Source: Actinomadura sp. DC4
GTDB taxonomy: Bacteria > Actinomycetota > Actinomycetes > Streptosporangiales > Streptosporangiaceae
DNA length: 64,000 nucleotides
NCBI RefSeq assembly: GCF_030406325.1
Contig: NZ_JAUEQY010000012.1
Span: 186,001-250,000 of the forward strand
Direction: 5' to 3'
The translations under genes were made by a program, and so were the position numbers. Below are positions 33,922 to 42,082 of this stretch, piece by piece. The stretch's first letter is position 1. Every line of letters begins with the position of its first letter. A model generated the notes under the pieces. It ran no database searches and was not told the origin of the DNA. It was given only the letters and a program-made list of their open reading frames with translations.

Positions 33922-34722
33922 TCAGGACGCCGGACCCTCTGGACCGTCAAAAGGGACGTATTCGGCGTTGCGGTCGACGGCCTCGTAGATCGCGCCGGCC
34001 ACCGGGCGGCGTACCTCTTCGGCGATGTGGCCGAGCAGACCGGCGCAGCGGGCGAGGAGGGCCACGCCGCGGAGCAGCTCGACCGGCAGGCCGAGGTCGG
34101 CGAGGGCGGCGCCGCTGACGCCGGCGCCGTTGAGGGGCAGCGTCCGGCCGAGGACGCGCGGGTGGACGCGGCCGATCGCCTCGAACAGCGCGAGGTGCGG
34201 GCCGTACACGCCCTCCTCATGGGCGATGCGGACGATGACCGGCGTACGCGGATCGCCGGTCTTGTGCACCGGGTGGCCCAGGCCGGGGACGAACCGGCCC
34301 GCGTCCTTCTGGCGCGCGACCGCGCTCTCGGCCAGCGCGTCCCAGCCCGCCTCGTCGTCCGGCGTCTCGTCCACTCCGGCCAGGACGTCCGCGAGGAAAC
34401 GGCCCGTGTCCTCGGTGACGCCCAGGTAGCGGGACCCGCCGCCCAGCAGCCCCGCGGCCAGCGCGCCCTGGATGGCGTCGGGGGCGCTGAGGTACGTCAG
34501 GCGCGCGGCGATCGCGGTCGGCGTGAAGCCGTGGTCGGCCAGGGCGAGCAGCACCGTCTCGAACATCCGCGACTCCTGCGGAGTCGGCCGGCGCTGGGTG
34601 AGCAGCCAGTACGCCAGCTCGCCGAAGCCCACCCGGCCCATCAGCTCGCCGGCGAGGTCGTGGCCGAGCAGGGAGATGGCGTCCGGGTCCGAGGTGCCGA
34701 TCGAGGTCGGGAAAGCGGTCAC
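33922..34722 (-). CDS. Citryl-CoA lyase-like protein (citrate synthase superfamily)
   Basis: 266 residues, short for citrate synthase and typical of the citryl-CoA lyase-like group. GLGHPVHKTGDPRTPV is the active-site block of the superfamily; HDLAGELMGRVGFGELAYWLL is the N-terminal signature. Members make or break C-C bonds between an acyl-CoA and a keto acid. The ATG overlaps the stop of the CaiB-type gene by four bases, so the pair works together: CoA transfer onto an acid, then cleavage. See the pathway proposal in the findings. Confidence 0.88.
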   Translation of the reverse strand: MTAFPTSIGTSDPDAISLLGHDLAGELMGRVGFGELAYWLLTQRRPTPQESRMFETVLLALADHGFTPTAIAARLTYLSAPDAIQGALAAGLLGGGSRYLGVTEDTGRFLADVLAGVDETPDDEAGWDALAESAVARQKDAGRFVPGLGHPVHKTGDPRTPVIVRIAHEEGVYGPHLALFEAIGRVHPRVLGRTLPLNGAGVSGAALADLGLPVELLRGVALLARCAGLLGHIAEEVRRPVAGAIYEAVDRNAEYVPFDGPEGPAS

Positions 34723-35885
34723 GCGGAGGGTCCTTCCGTACGGGGAGACAGGCCGAGCCAGGCGCGTACGTCGTCACCGTCGGCGTCGAGGGCCGGCGGG
34801 GCGAGGTCGTAGCGCGGGGGAGTGGCGGACATGCGGATCGGGTTGCGTACGGTCGGGACGTCTCCGGCCCGTACGACCGGCTCCAGGCCGAGTTCGCCGG
34901 CGAGCTCGACCCCGCCGCGCACGTCGTTGATCGGCCCGCACGGGATGCCCGCGGCGGACAGCACGCCGAACCACTCCTGCGCCGACCGGGTGGCCAGCCG
35001 TTCGAGCAGCAGCGGGCGCAGCTCCTCGCGGTTGTCGTTGCGGGCGCCGACGGTCGCGAACCGTTCGTCATCGGCCACGCCGGGGATCTCCAGGGCGGCG
35101 CAGAGCCGCCGGAACTGCCCGTCGTTGCCCGCCACCACGATCAGCTCACCGTCGCCGGTGGCCAGCGGCTCGTACGGGAAGAGGCTGAGGTGCGCGTTGC
35201 CCATCCGCCGGGGCACGACGTCGCCGGCGACGTAGGCCGACACCTGGTTGACCATGGTCGACAGCGCCGTGGACAGCAGGTTCGTCTCGATGTGCTGGCC
35301 CTCGCCGGTGACATCGCGGTGGTGCAGGGCGGCGAGGACGCCGATCGCGGAGTGCAGGCCGGTCATGACGTCGAAGACCGAGATGCCCGAGCGGTACGGC
35401 GGGCCGTCCGGGCCGCCGGTCAGGCTCATCAGCCCGGACATGCCCTGGACGAGCAGGTCGTAGCCGGGCAGCTTCGAGTCGGAGCCGAAGCCGCTGATCG
35501 AGCAGTAGATGACGTGCGGGTTGCGGGCGGAGACCGCGTCGTGGTCGAGGCCGAACCTGCTGAGCCCGCCCGGCTTGAAGTTGTGGATGAACACGTCGGC
35601 CCGCGCGGACAGGGCGTGCGCGACCTCGGCGTCGGAGGGGTCGGCCAGGTCGAGCACGATGGAGCGCTTGTTGCGGTTGACCGCGAGGTAGTAGGTGCCC
35701 ACGCCGTCGCGCCGGGGCGGCACCCAGTGCCGCGTGTCGTCGCCGGCCGGGCCCTCGACCTTGATCACCTCGGCGCCCAGATCGGCGAGCAGCATCGTGC
35801 AGTACGGGCCGGCGAGCACGCGGGAGAAGTCGGCCACCACAATGCCCGACAGTGGCCCGGAGTTCGCTGAGTCTAGTGCTGGCAT
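34719..35885 (-). CDS. CaiB/BaiF-type (family III) CoA-transferase
   Basis: 388 residues. Start MPALDSANSGPLSGIVVADF, then SRVLAGPYCTMLLADLGAEVIKVE, the family III fingerprint. The catalytic Asp is in ISVFDVMTGLHSAIGVLAAL. Moves CoA between carboxylic acids by an anhydride mechanism. First gene of a two-gene operon with the lyase-like gene, downstream of the IclR gene and with its own operator-like repeat at 35902-35919. Confidence 0.93.
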   Translation of the reverse strand: MPALDSANSGPLSGIVVADFSRVLAGPYCTMLLADLGAEVIKVEGPAGDDTRHWVPPRRDGVGTYYLAVNRNKRSIVLDLADPSDAEVAHALSARADVFIHNFKPGGLSRFGLDHDAVSARNPHVIYCSISGFGSDSKLPGYDLLVQGMSGLMSLTGGPDGPPYRSGISVFDVMTGLHSAIGVLAALHHRDVTGEGQHIETNLLSTALSTMVNQVSAYVAGDVVPRRMGNAHLSLFPYEPLATGDGELIVVAGNDGQFRRLCAALEIPGVADDERFATVGARNDNREELRPLLLERLATRSAQEWFGVLSAAGIPCGPINDVRGGVELAGELGLEPVVRAGDVPTVRNPIRMSATPPRYDLAPPALDADGDDVRAWLGLSPRTEGPSA

Positions 35886-35901
35886 GACCTTCCAACCGCT
35901 A

Positions 35902-35919
35902 TACGGACGACTGTCCGTA
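35902..35919. promoter_or_regulatory. Candidate IclR operator, site 1
   Basis: TACGGAC-GACT-GTCCGTA, perfect seven-base arms with a four-base spacer, 17 bases upstream of the CoA-transferase start. The core CGGAC-N4-GTCCG is identical in layout to site 2 at 36894-36909 on the other side of the IclR gene. Confidence 0.7.
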
Positions 35920-35945
35920 ACTGTCGCCGCGCCGGGCGCCTTCTG

Positions 35946-36776
35946 TCAAACCTCGCCCGCCGAGGCGCCCCGGTCCACGGCGACCTCGGCGTGCGGGCGC
36001 GACTGCCACAGCGCCCACTCCGCCGAGACCTCCCCGGCGGTGCGCAGAAGCCGCGGCAGGTGCTCGCCGAGGAGGACGTCGACGCTGGTCTCGGCCGCGT
36101 GCACGGTGACGTTCATCGCCGCGCGGACCGCGCCGGACCCGTCGCGTACGGGGGCCGCGACCGAGCGGATGCCCGGCGCCAGCTCCTCGTCCGCGAGGGC
36201 CCACCCCCGCGCCCGTACGGCGAGCAGCTCCTCCTCGACCCGCGCGTGGTCGCGGGGCAGGAACGGCGGCAGTCCCGAGCGGCTCGGCTCGGCGAGCACG
36301 CGGCGCAGCGACTCGGGGTCGAGCGCGCCCAGCAGGACCTTGCCCTGTGAGGTGGGCAGCGCCGGGAACCGCGTGCCGATCTCCACCCGCAGCGTGATGA
36401 TCTTCGGCACCGAGACGCGGGCCACGTAGACGATGTCGGAGCCGTCGAGCTGCGACATCGAGGAGGACTCGCCGGTCCGCGCGACCAGGTCCTCCAGGTG
36501 CGGCCGGGCGATGTCCCACAGCCCGAGCGCGCCGACGTAGGACATGCCCAGGCGGAGCACCTGGGGCGTGAGCGCGAACAGGCCGTCGTCGGCGCGTATG
36601 TAGCCCAGCTCCTGCAGGGTGAGCAGGAGCCGGCGCGCGGTCGGGCGGGCCAGGCCCGCCGCCGCGGCGACCTCGGTCAGCGTCATCCTGCGGCGCCTCT
36701 CGTCGAAGCAGGACAGGACGTCCAGCCCGCGCGCGAGTGCCTCCACGAAGTCGGGACCGGTACCCCGCCCAGCCAT
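35946..36776 (-). CDS. IclR-family regulator
   Basis: 276 residues: winged helix-turn-helix (MTLTEVAAAAGLARPTARRL) and the effector domain (GKVLLGALDPESLRRVL, GIRSVAAPVRDGSGAVRAAM), close to PcaR/PobR-type activators of aromatic catabolism. ATG at 36776 is fixed by AGGAGGTGTGCG; the longer frame lacks coding sense. Sits between the CoA-transferase/lyase operon and the dioxygenase operon and very likely controls both, since both promoters carry the same inverted repeat. Confidence 0.93.
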   Translation of the reverse strand: MAGRGTGPDFVEALARGLDVLSCFDERRRRMTLTEVAAAAGLARPTARRLLLTLQELGYIRADDGLFALTPQVLRLGMSYVGALGLWDIARPHLEDLVARTGESSSMSQLDGSDIVYVARVSVPKIITLRVEIGTRFPALPTSQGKVLLGALDPESLRRVLAEPSRSGLPPFLPRDHARVEEELLAVRARGWALADEELAPGIRSVAAPVRDGSGAVRAAMNVTVHAAETSVDVLLGEHLPRLLRTAGEVSAEWALWQSRPHAEVAVDRGASAGEV

Positions 36777-36866
36777 CGCACACCTCCTGTGGAGCGGCCG
36801 GCGGCTGACCGCCCGCGCCGCCGTTGAGAACATCGGCCCGAGCCCTTGACAGAGGCCCAATATAGA

Positions 36867-36909
36867 CGACATCTTTCCGATAAGCGCCGCCTAGCGGACA
36901 GATGTCCGC
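36867..36909. promoter_or_regulatory. Candidate IclR operator, site 2 plus degenerate neighbour
   Basis: GCGGACA-GA-TGTCCGC (36894-36909) contains CGGAC-N4-GTCCG, as at site 1. A degenerate copy on the other strand, CGGAA-AGAT-GTCGT (36866-36879), lies 14 bases away, one side of a turn or so of DNA. Together they occupy the intergenic region between the IclR start (36776) and the dioxygenase start (36937), so they can serve both promoters. Confidence 0.65.
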
Positions 36910-36936
36910 ACTGGGCGAGAAGAAGGGATCGTCACG

Positions 36937-37797
36937 ATGGCGAAGCTCGTCGCGATTCTGGCTACGACGCATCATCCGTTCTACTACCGCACGAGCAAGC
37001 TGCCCGCCGAAGAGGCGCCGCCGTTCGCCGCGGAGTGGATACGCAAGGTCGCGGCCTACCGGGAGACGCTGACGCGGGCCCGGCCGGACGTCCTGGTCAT
37101 GGTCGGGTCGGACCACTTCCACCAGCTCTGGCTGGACAACATGCCGCAGTTCCTGGTGGGCAAGGCGCCGTTCTACGACGCGAACTACTACAACGAGGAG
37201 CGAGAGTTCGGCCTGCCGAAACTGCTGCTCAAGGGGCACGAGGAGCTGTCGGCGTACATCCTGCGCGAGGGCATCGACGCCGGCTTCGACCTGGCGTTCA
37301 GCAACGAGCTGCGGGTGGACCACTCCATCACGTGCCCGATCTTCACCGTACGGCCGGACAACGACCTGCCGATCGTGCCGATCTACACCAACATCTTCGC
37401 GCCGCCGCTGCCGCGCCCGGAGCGGTTCGTCCAGCTCGGCCGTACGATCCGGGACCTGGTCGAGTCGTGGCCCAGCGACCTGCGCGTCGCGGTGATCGGC
37501 ACCGGGCACCTGTCGCTGGAGCTCGGCGGCCCCCGGCAGTTCGGGCCGCACGGTCCCGACCCGGAGTTCGACGCGAAGGCGGTCGAGTGGATCGCCTCGG
37601 GCGACATCGAGGGCTGCCTCTCGGAGGTGACGCTCGACAGCCTGCACGCGCCCGGCAACGCCACGCACGGCTTCATGGACTTCATGCTGATGATGGGCCT
37701 GGCCGGCGGGCAGAAGGCCGACTACGCCGACAACCTGGACCTGTTCCACACCATGGAGGCGTACTTCACCTGGTACCCGAACGGGGTGGACGCGTGA
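36937..37797 (+). CDS. Class III extradiol dioxygenase, LigB-type catalytic subunit
   Basis: 286 residues. LigB superfamily (PF02900): non-haem iron ring cleavage of protocatechuate, gallate or a related catechol. Metal-binding and catalytic histidines are in LATTHHPFYY (His12/His13), VGSDHFHQLWLDN, and VIGTGHLSLELGG. ATG at 36937 has AAGGGATCGTCACG. It overlaps the LigA-type gene by GTGA. The substrate cannot be read from the sequence. Confidence 0.9.
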   Translation: MAKLVAILATTHHPFYYRTSKLPAEEAPPFAAEWIRKVAAYRETLTRARPDVLVMVGSDHFHQLWLDNMPQFLVGKAPFYDANYYNEEREFGLPKLLLKGHEELSAYILREGIDAGFDLAFSNELRVDHSITCPIFTVRPDNDLPIVPIYTNIFAPPLPRPERFVQLGRTIRDLVESWPSDLRVAVIGTGHLSLELGGPRQFGPHGPDPEFDAKAVEWIASGDIEGCLSEVTLDSLHAPGNATHGFMDFMLMMGLAGGQKADYADNLDLFHTMEAYFTWYPNGVDA

Positions 37798-38156
37798 GCA
37801 AGTATCTGATCAACAAGTTTCTCTACACGATCGACCGCGATCCCGCCCTCGTCGAGCGCTACCGGGAGGACCCGGCCGGCACCGTCGCCTGGTGGGAGGC
37901 CGAAAAGGCAGGGGAGATCCTCAACCTGCCGAGCGGCGAGCACACCACCTGGCTGTCCTTCACCGATGAGGAGCGGGAGGCGCTCCGCACGCACGACCAC
38001 GTCGCGCTGTTCGCGATGGGCGCGCACTGCTTCCTCACCCTGACCCTCTGGATCGCGATGTTCGAACGTGACTTCACCGAACCCCTCGGCATGCAACTCG
38101 ACTACGCCGCCAAGCTCGCGCATATGAGCCTGCCCTACCCGGACATCACGACGTGA
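37794..38156 (+). CDS. LigA-type small subunit of extradiol dioxygenase
   Basis: 120 residues, helical, PF07746-like: SKYLINKFLYTIDRDPALVER and EREALRTHDHVALFAMGAH. In LigAB enzymes this alpha subunit forms a lid over the catalytic subunit. The GTG start overlaps the LigB stop (GTGA), and its own stop overlaps the next gene in the same way, so three genes are translationally coupled. Confidence 0.9.
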   Translation: MSKYLINKFLYTIDRDPALVERYREDPAGTVAWWEAEKAGEILNLPSGEHTTWLSFTDEEREALRTHDHVALFAMGAHCFLTLTLWIAMFERDFTEPLGMQLDYAAKLAHMSLPYPDITT

Positions 38157-39619
38157 ACGGCGACCAGATCGCCGAGGTCGACGGCGGCCGGCCCGTCGTG
38201 TTCCGCGGCGCCACCTTGGTCACCATGGACGACGCCGGCGTCATCGACGGCGGCGACGTGCTCGTCATCGGCGACACCATCGCCGAGGTCGGACGCGGCC
38301 TGGCCGTACCGGACGACGCCGTGGAGGTCGACGCGTCCGGCGGCATCCTGATGCCCGGCATGGTCGACACCCACCGGCACATGTGGCAGACGGCGCTGCG
38401 CGGGTACGGCGCGGACTGGACGCTCACCCAGTACTTCGTCTTCTACTACCTGAACTGGGGAAAGATCTTCCGCCCGGAGGACGTCCACGCCGGCAACGTG
38501 CTGTCCGCCATCGAGGCGGTCGACGCCGGTGTCACCACGACGCTCGACTGGTCGCACGGCCTGCGCACCGTCGAGCACGGCGACGCCGCCCTCGACGCGC
38601 TGCGCTCGTCGCCCGGCCGCTTCGTCCTCGCGTACGGCAACATCTTCGCCGGCCCGTGGGAGTGGACGGCCACCCCGGAGTTCCGCGCCTTCGTCGAGCG
38701 CTTCGGCGCGTCCGACGACATGCTCGGCCTGCAGCTCGCCTTCGACGTCACCGGCGACCCGGAGTTCCCGGAGCGCGCGGCCTTCGAGGCCGCACGTGAC
38801 CTCGGCCTGCGGGTCACCACCCACGCCGGCGTGTGGGGCGCGACGAACGATCAGAGCATCGCGCTGATGTGGGACAACGGCTTCATGACGCCGGACGTCA
38901 CCTACGTCCACGCGGCCACCCTGAGCGAGGACTCCTACCAGCGCATCGCGGCCAGCGGCGGCACGGCGTCGGTCTCGACCGAGAGCGAGCAGAGTGCCGG
39001 CCAGGGCTACCCGCCCACCTGGGAACTTCGCCGGCACGGCATCCCGGTGTCCCTGTCGATGGACACCAGCGTGTGGTGGAGCGCGGACCTGTTCTCGGCG
39101 ATGCGCGCGACGTTGTCCGCCGACCGCTCCCGCGAGCATCTGGAGGCCCACGTCCGCGGCGAGACCGTCGTGCACAACCGGCTCCGCGCCGAGGACGTGG
39201 TCCGCTGGGCCACGATCGGCGGTGCCACGGCGCTGGGTCTGGACGCGGTGACCGGCAGCCTGACGCCGGGGAAGAAGGCCGACCTCGTCCTCATCAAGAA
39301 CGAGGAGTCCCCGGCGATGTACCCGCTGCTGCATCCGTACGGCAGCGTGGTCTACCAGGCGGGCCGGGCCGACGTGCACACGGTGCTGGTCAACGGCCGC
39401 GTGGCCAAACACGACCACCGCCTGACCGGCGTCGACCTGGCGGCGGCGAAGGCGGCCGTGGGCCGCACGGTCGACTACGCCCGGACGACGATGGGCGAGG
39501 AGGCCTGGCGCGAGGGCATGACCCCGGAACTCCCCCCGGCCGAGCGCATCCCGAACCCCTACACCTACACGGACTACGACGGCGGCGAGGACCGCCACCG
39601 CGCAGCCCGGGAGGACTGA
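38153..39619 (+). CDS. Amidohydrolase of the ATZ/TRZ (COG0402) family
   Basis: 488 residues. Metal-dependent hydrolase: MVDTHRHMWQTALRGYG (HxH), VTTHAGVWG and TYVHAATL (His ligands), VSLSMDTSVWWSADLF (Asp). Family members deaminate or dechlorinate heterocycles (atrazine/TrzN type, guanine or SAH deaminases). In this operon a ring-opening or deamination step before the dioxygenase, or hydrolysis of a lactone product, is conceivable. It is not the LigI lactonase family by its motifs. GTG start coupled to the LigA-type gene. Confidence 0.88.
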   Translation: MNGDQIAEVDGGRPVVFRGATLVTMDDAGVIDGGDVLVIGDTIAEVGRGLAVPDDAVEVDASGGILMPGMVDTHRHMWQTALRGYGADWTLTQYFVFYYLNWGKIFRPEDVHAGNVLSAIEAVDAGVTTTLDWSHGLRTVEHGDAALDALRSSPGRFVLAYGNIFAGPWEWTATPEFRAFVERFGASDDMLGLQLAFDVTGDPEFPERAAFEAARDLGLRVTTHAGVWGATNDQSIALMWDNGFMTPDVTYVHAATLSEDSYQRIAASGGTASVSTESEQSAGQGYPPTWELRRHGIPVSLSMDTSVWWSADLFSAMRATLSADRSREHLEAHVRGETVVHNRLRAEDVVRWATIGGATALGLDAVTGSLTPGKKADLVLIKNEESPAMYPLLHPYGSVVYQAGRADVHTVLVNGRVAKHDHRLTGVDLAAAKAAVGRTVDYARTTMGEEAWREGMTPELPPAERIPNPYTYTDYDGGEDRHRAARED

Positions 39620-39632
39620 GCCCAGAGAGGCC

Positions 39633-39669
39633 CCGGACGTCCGCGCATACGACTAACGCGGACGTCCGG
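39633..39669 (+). terminator. Perfect 13-bp hairpin after the dioxygenase operon
   Basis: CCGGACGTCCGCG, 11-base loop, CGCGGACGTCCGG, starting 14 bases after the amidohydrolase stop. Position says terminator. Each arm also contains CGGACGTCCG, a compact version of the IclR half-site pair with no spacer. Confidence 0.7.
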
Positions 39670-40227
39670 ACTGACCGCGGCCGAGCGCGAACTGTCATTG
39701 ATCATCACTCCCGACGCGCCGCTTCCGGATGTAGGCGTGCTGATCGATCTCGAACGGGCCCTGCCACCCGGTACGAGGCCCGAGGTGAGTATTCCGACTC
39801 GTCGCGACAAGGTGAGCCGGCGCTTGCCGCGCCACAGGCCGGCGCCGGAGTGGCGCGGTCCGTCCGAGGACGAGGTGGGACCACCGAGTGGACGCCGTCG
39901 CAGCCGATCACCCCGTCGGCGACGGCGACGTCCATGCTCTGCGGCCTCTTCGTCCGGCTGGACGGGCACAGCACCCCCGAAGTGCCCGTTTCCCGCCGGA
40001 AATCGTTGTTGGGGCATTGGCCCCCCCTCTTGGTCAATGCCCCATTCGTGACGCTATCGGCGATGCCCTGCCAGGGGCGTCCGTCGATCGATCGATCTTT
40101 GGTGGCCTCGGCGTACAACAAAGTAGTACGTGGTTCAACGGAATCGCTTGTCGGTCAAGGGCTGAGTCGGGATCATTGACACGACTCCCCACCGCCGCCC
40201 CGGCCAGGAATGGCTTTACCGAGAGTG
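39670..40227. other. Intergenic region without intact genes
   Basis: Apart from the FAD-monooxygenase remnant (39826-39935) I see no gene here. The open frames lack coding bias and known motifs. The last ~200 bases, more AT-rich (CGATCGATCGATCTTTGG near 40085), probably contain the promoter of the GAF-LuxR regulator. Confidence 0.5.
39826..39935 (-). pseudogene. Remnant of a FAD-dependent monooxygenase
   Basis: On the minus strand one frame reads VADGVIGCDGVHSVV, the second FAD-binding signature of aromatic-ring hydroxylases. After a one-base shift the adjacent frame continues SSSDGPRHSGAGLWRG, which is the block that normally follows (P-R-x-x-G-x-x-W-R-G). Nothing convincing exists upstream or downstream, so only a scrap of the gene is left. 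It fits the aromatic-catabolism neighbourhood. Confidence 0.45.
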
Positions 40228-41187
40228 ATGATGTCCGAATTCGTATTTTCGGCTAAGACCGCGGCCGTCCTGCGGGATGCCGACCGGAAGATCAGAGCCC
40301 GTGTCGGGGGCAGCCACCACGCGCTGTACAGCTACTGGCGCGTGACGATGGCCAAGATCTGCCCGGTCGACTCCTTTTATGTCGGCTTCTACAAGGAGAA
40401 TCGCACGATCGTCTTCCCGTACAACTTCGACGGCCACGAATACGTCTATCCGGACATGCACACCTACGGTGAGAACACCCTCGCCACCTACATCCTCACC
40501 CAGAAACGCCCCTACCGGTACGCCGACGACCAGGGCGAGCTCCTCCACCGGGGCGTGTCGTACGGGGACGAGACCAGCATCTCCGCCGACAGCGTCGCGG
40601 TGCCGATCCTGCAGGACGGCGAGGTCGTCGGGCTCGCGTCCATCCAGAGCTACGCGGCCGGCACCTACCAGGACGAGCACGTACGGGCCTTCGAGTGGAC
40701 CGCCAGGTCGATCGCGACCGTGCTGGCCCGTGAGTACGAGGACGACGCCAACCGCGAGGGCCTCGGAGGAAACCTGGACGGAAATCTGGAAACGCCCGCG
40801 ACGATCGCCGAGATGATCGACACCATTTCGATGCGGCTGAGGTCGTTGAAGAAGGGCATCGACGCGGTCAGAGAGGTGATGCCGGAGGAGGCCACCGCGG
40901 CCGAGGAACGCATGGCGCTGCTCGAGCACGAGTGTGAGGAGATCCAGACGGAGGTCATGGAAATGCTGACCCGACCGGCCGTGGACGGCAACGACCTGCT
41001 GCGCAAACTCACGCATCGCGAACGGGAGATCGCCCTGCTCATGGCAGAGGGAATGAGCAACACCGAGATCGCCGGTCAGCTGCACATCACCGAATTGACG
41101 GTGAAGACGCACGTCTCACGAATCCTCGCGAAATTCGGCGTCAAGCAGCGGTCCGCCGTGGCGGCGAAACTACGCCCGCTGCGCTGA
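40228..41187 (+). CDS. GAF-LuxR two-domain regulator
   Basis: About 319 residues. N-terminal GAF-like sensor (CPVDSFYVGFYKENRTIVFPY, SVAVPILQDGEVVGLASIQS). A helical linker (ISMRLRSLKKGIDAVRE) leads to the C-terminal LuxR helix-turn-helix (LTHREREIALLMAEGMSNTE, ITELTVKTHVSRILAKFGV). Binds a small ligand and activates or represses transcription. Start uncertain among ATG 40210, 40228 and 40231; I prefer the later ones because 40210 has AGGA too close. Its stop is five bases from the convergent DUF574 gene. Target unknown. Confidence 0.88.
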   Translation: MMSEFVFSAKTAAVLRDADRKIRARVGGSHHALYSYWRVTMAKICPVDSFYVGFYKENRTIVFPYNFDGHEYVYPDMHTYGENTLATYILTQKRPYRYADDQGELLHRGVSYGDETSISADSVAVPILQDGEVVGLASIQSYAAGTYQDEHVRAFEWTARSIATVLAREYEDDANREGLGGNLDGNLETPATIAEMIDTISMRLRSLKKGIDAVREVMPEEATAAEERMALLEHECEEIQTEVMEMLTRPAVDGNDLLRKLTHREREIALLMAEGMSNTEIAGQLHITELTVKTHVSRILAKFGVKQRSAVAAKLRPLR

Positions 41188-41192
41188 GCGGG

Positions 41193-42008
41193 TCACGGCT
41201 TGCGGCCGACGCCGCCCGCCATCCAGATCCCGTCCCGTGCGCGCGTGCCGATCGGCCCGTCCGGACGCCAGTCGCGGATGTGCACCAGCCCCGGCTCGAC
41301 GAGCTCGAAGCCGTCGAAGAAGGGGAGCACCTGGTCGCGCGTCCGCGCGGCGTGTTCGCCGGGGCGGTCGAGCATCGCCCGGTAGATGTCCTCGATCGGG
41401 TCGATGGTGTCGGGGCGGTCGTCGAAGACGACGTGGGACAGCCCGAGGTAACTGCCGCTCGGCAGGGCGTCCCGCAGGCAGGCGATGCTCTTGAAAGGGT
41501 CGTCGGAGTGCGGGATGAACTGCAGCGCCGCGAAGATCACGACGGCGATCGGGCGGTCGAAGTCGAGCCAGCCGTTCGCCTTGCACTCCTCGACGATGTG
41601 CTCGGGATGCAGGATGTCGCCGTCGAGCACGGCCGTCGCCGGGCTGTCGACGAGGATGGCCCGCGCGTGTGACAGCACGACGGGGTCGCTGTCGACGTAG
41701 ACGACGTGGGCGTCGGCGACCTGGGAGCGGGCGACCTCGTGGGTGTTGCGCTGGGTCGGCAGCCCGGCGGCGACGTCGATGAACTGACGGACGCCCTGTT
41801 CGCCCAGGTAGCGCACCACGCGGCCAAGGAAGCCGCGGTTCTCCACGGCCATCTTCTTGACCTCGGGCGCGATGGCGAGCAGCGCCTCGGCGGCCTCACG
41901 GTCGGCGGCGAAGTTGTCCTTGCCGCCGAGGAGGTAGTCGTTCATGCGCGCGATGTTGGGCACGCTCAGGTCGACGGCGCTGGGACGCTCATCTGGATGG
42001 TCGGCCAT
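41193..42008 (-). CDS. DUF574 SAM-dependent methyltransferase (copy 2)
   Basis: 271 residues, same family as the gene at 32907-33731 with the diagnostic MNDYLLGGKDNFAADREAA. The SAM loop is FIDVAAGLPTQRN, where copy 1 has FIDIGCGLPTQNN, so the first glycine of the usual G-x-G is lost; activity may be altered. The ribose acid motif VVYVDSDPVVLSHARAIL is intact. ATG at 42008 with AGGAAGGGGTGTGC. Confidence 0.92.
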   Translation of the reverse strand: MADHPDERPSAVDLSVPNIARMNDYLLGGKDNFAADREAAEALLAIAPEVKKMAVENRGFLGRVVRYLGEQGVRQFIDVAAGLPTQRNTHEVARSQVADAHVVYVDSDPVVLSHARAILVDSPATAVLDGDILHPEHIVEECKANGWLDFDRPIAVVIFAALQFIPHSDDPFKSIACLRDALPSGSYLGLSHVVFDDRPDTIDPIEDIYRAMLDRPGEHAARTRDQVLPFFDGFELVEPGLVHIRDWRPDGPIGTRARDGIWMAGGVGRKP

Positions 42009-42082
42009 GCACACCCCTTCCTGACGCGTTCTGGTGATCTTAGCGACCGAACGGTGACACTCCGGCAAAAATCAACGTGAGA

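Noticed and set aside
39698-40051. 117-codon plus-strand frame in the 39.7-40.2 kb gap
   Set aside because: Arg-rich run and no coding bias; the minus strand of the same stretch shows monooxygenase remnants instead.
40085-40098. CGATCGATCGATC short tandem repeat
   Set aside because: Too short to be meaningful; chance repeat in an intergenic region.
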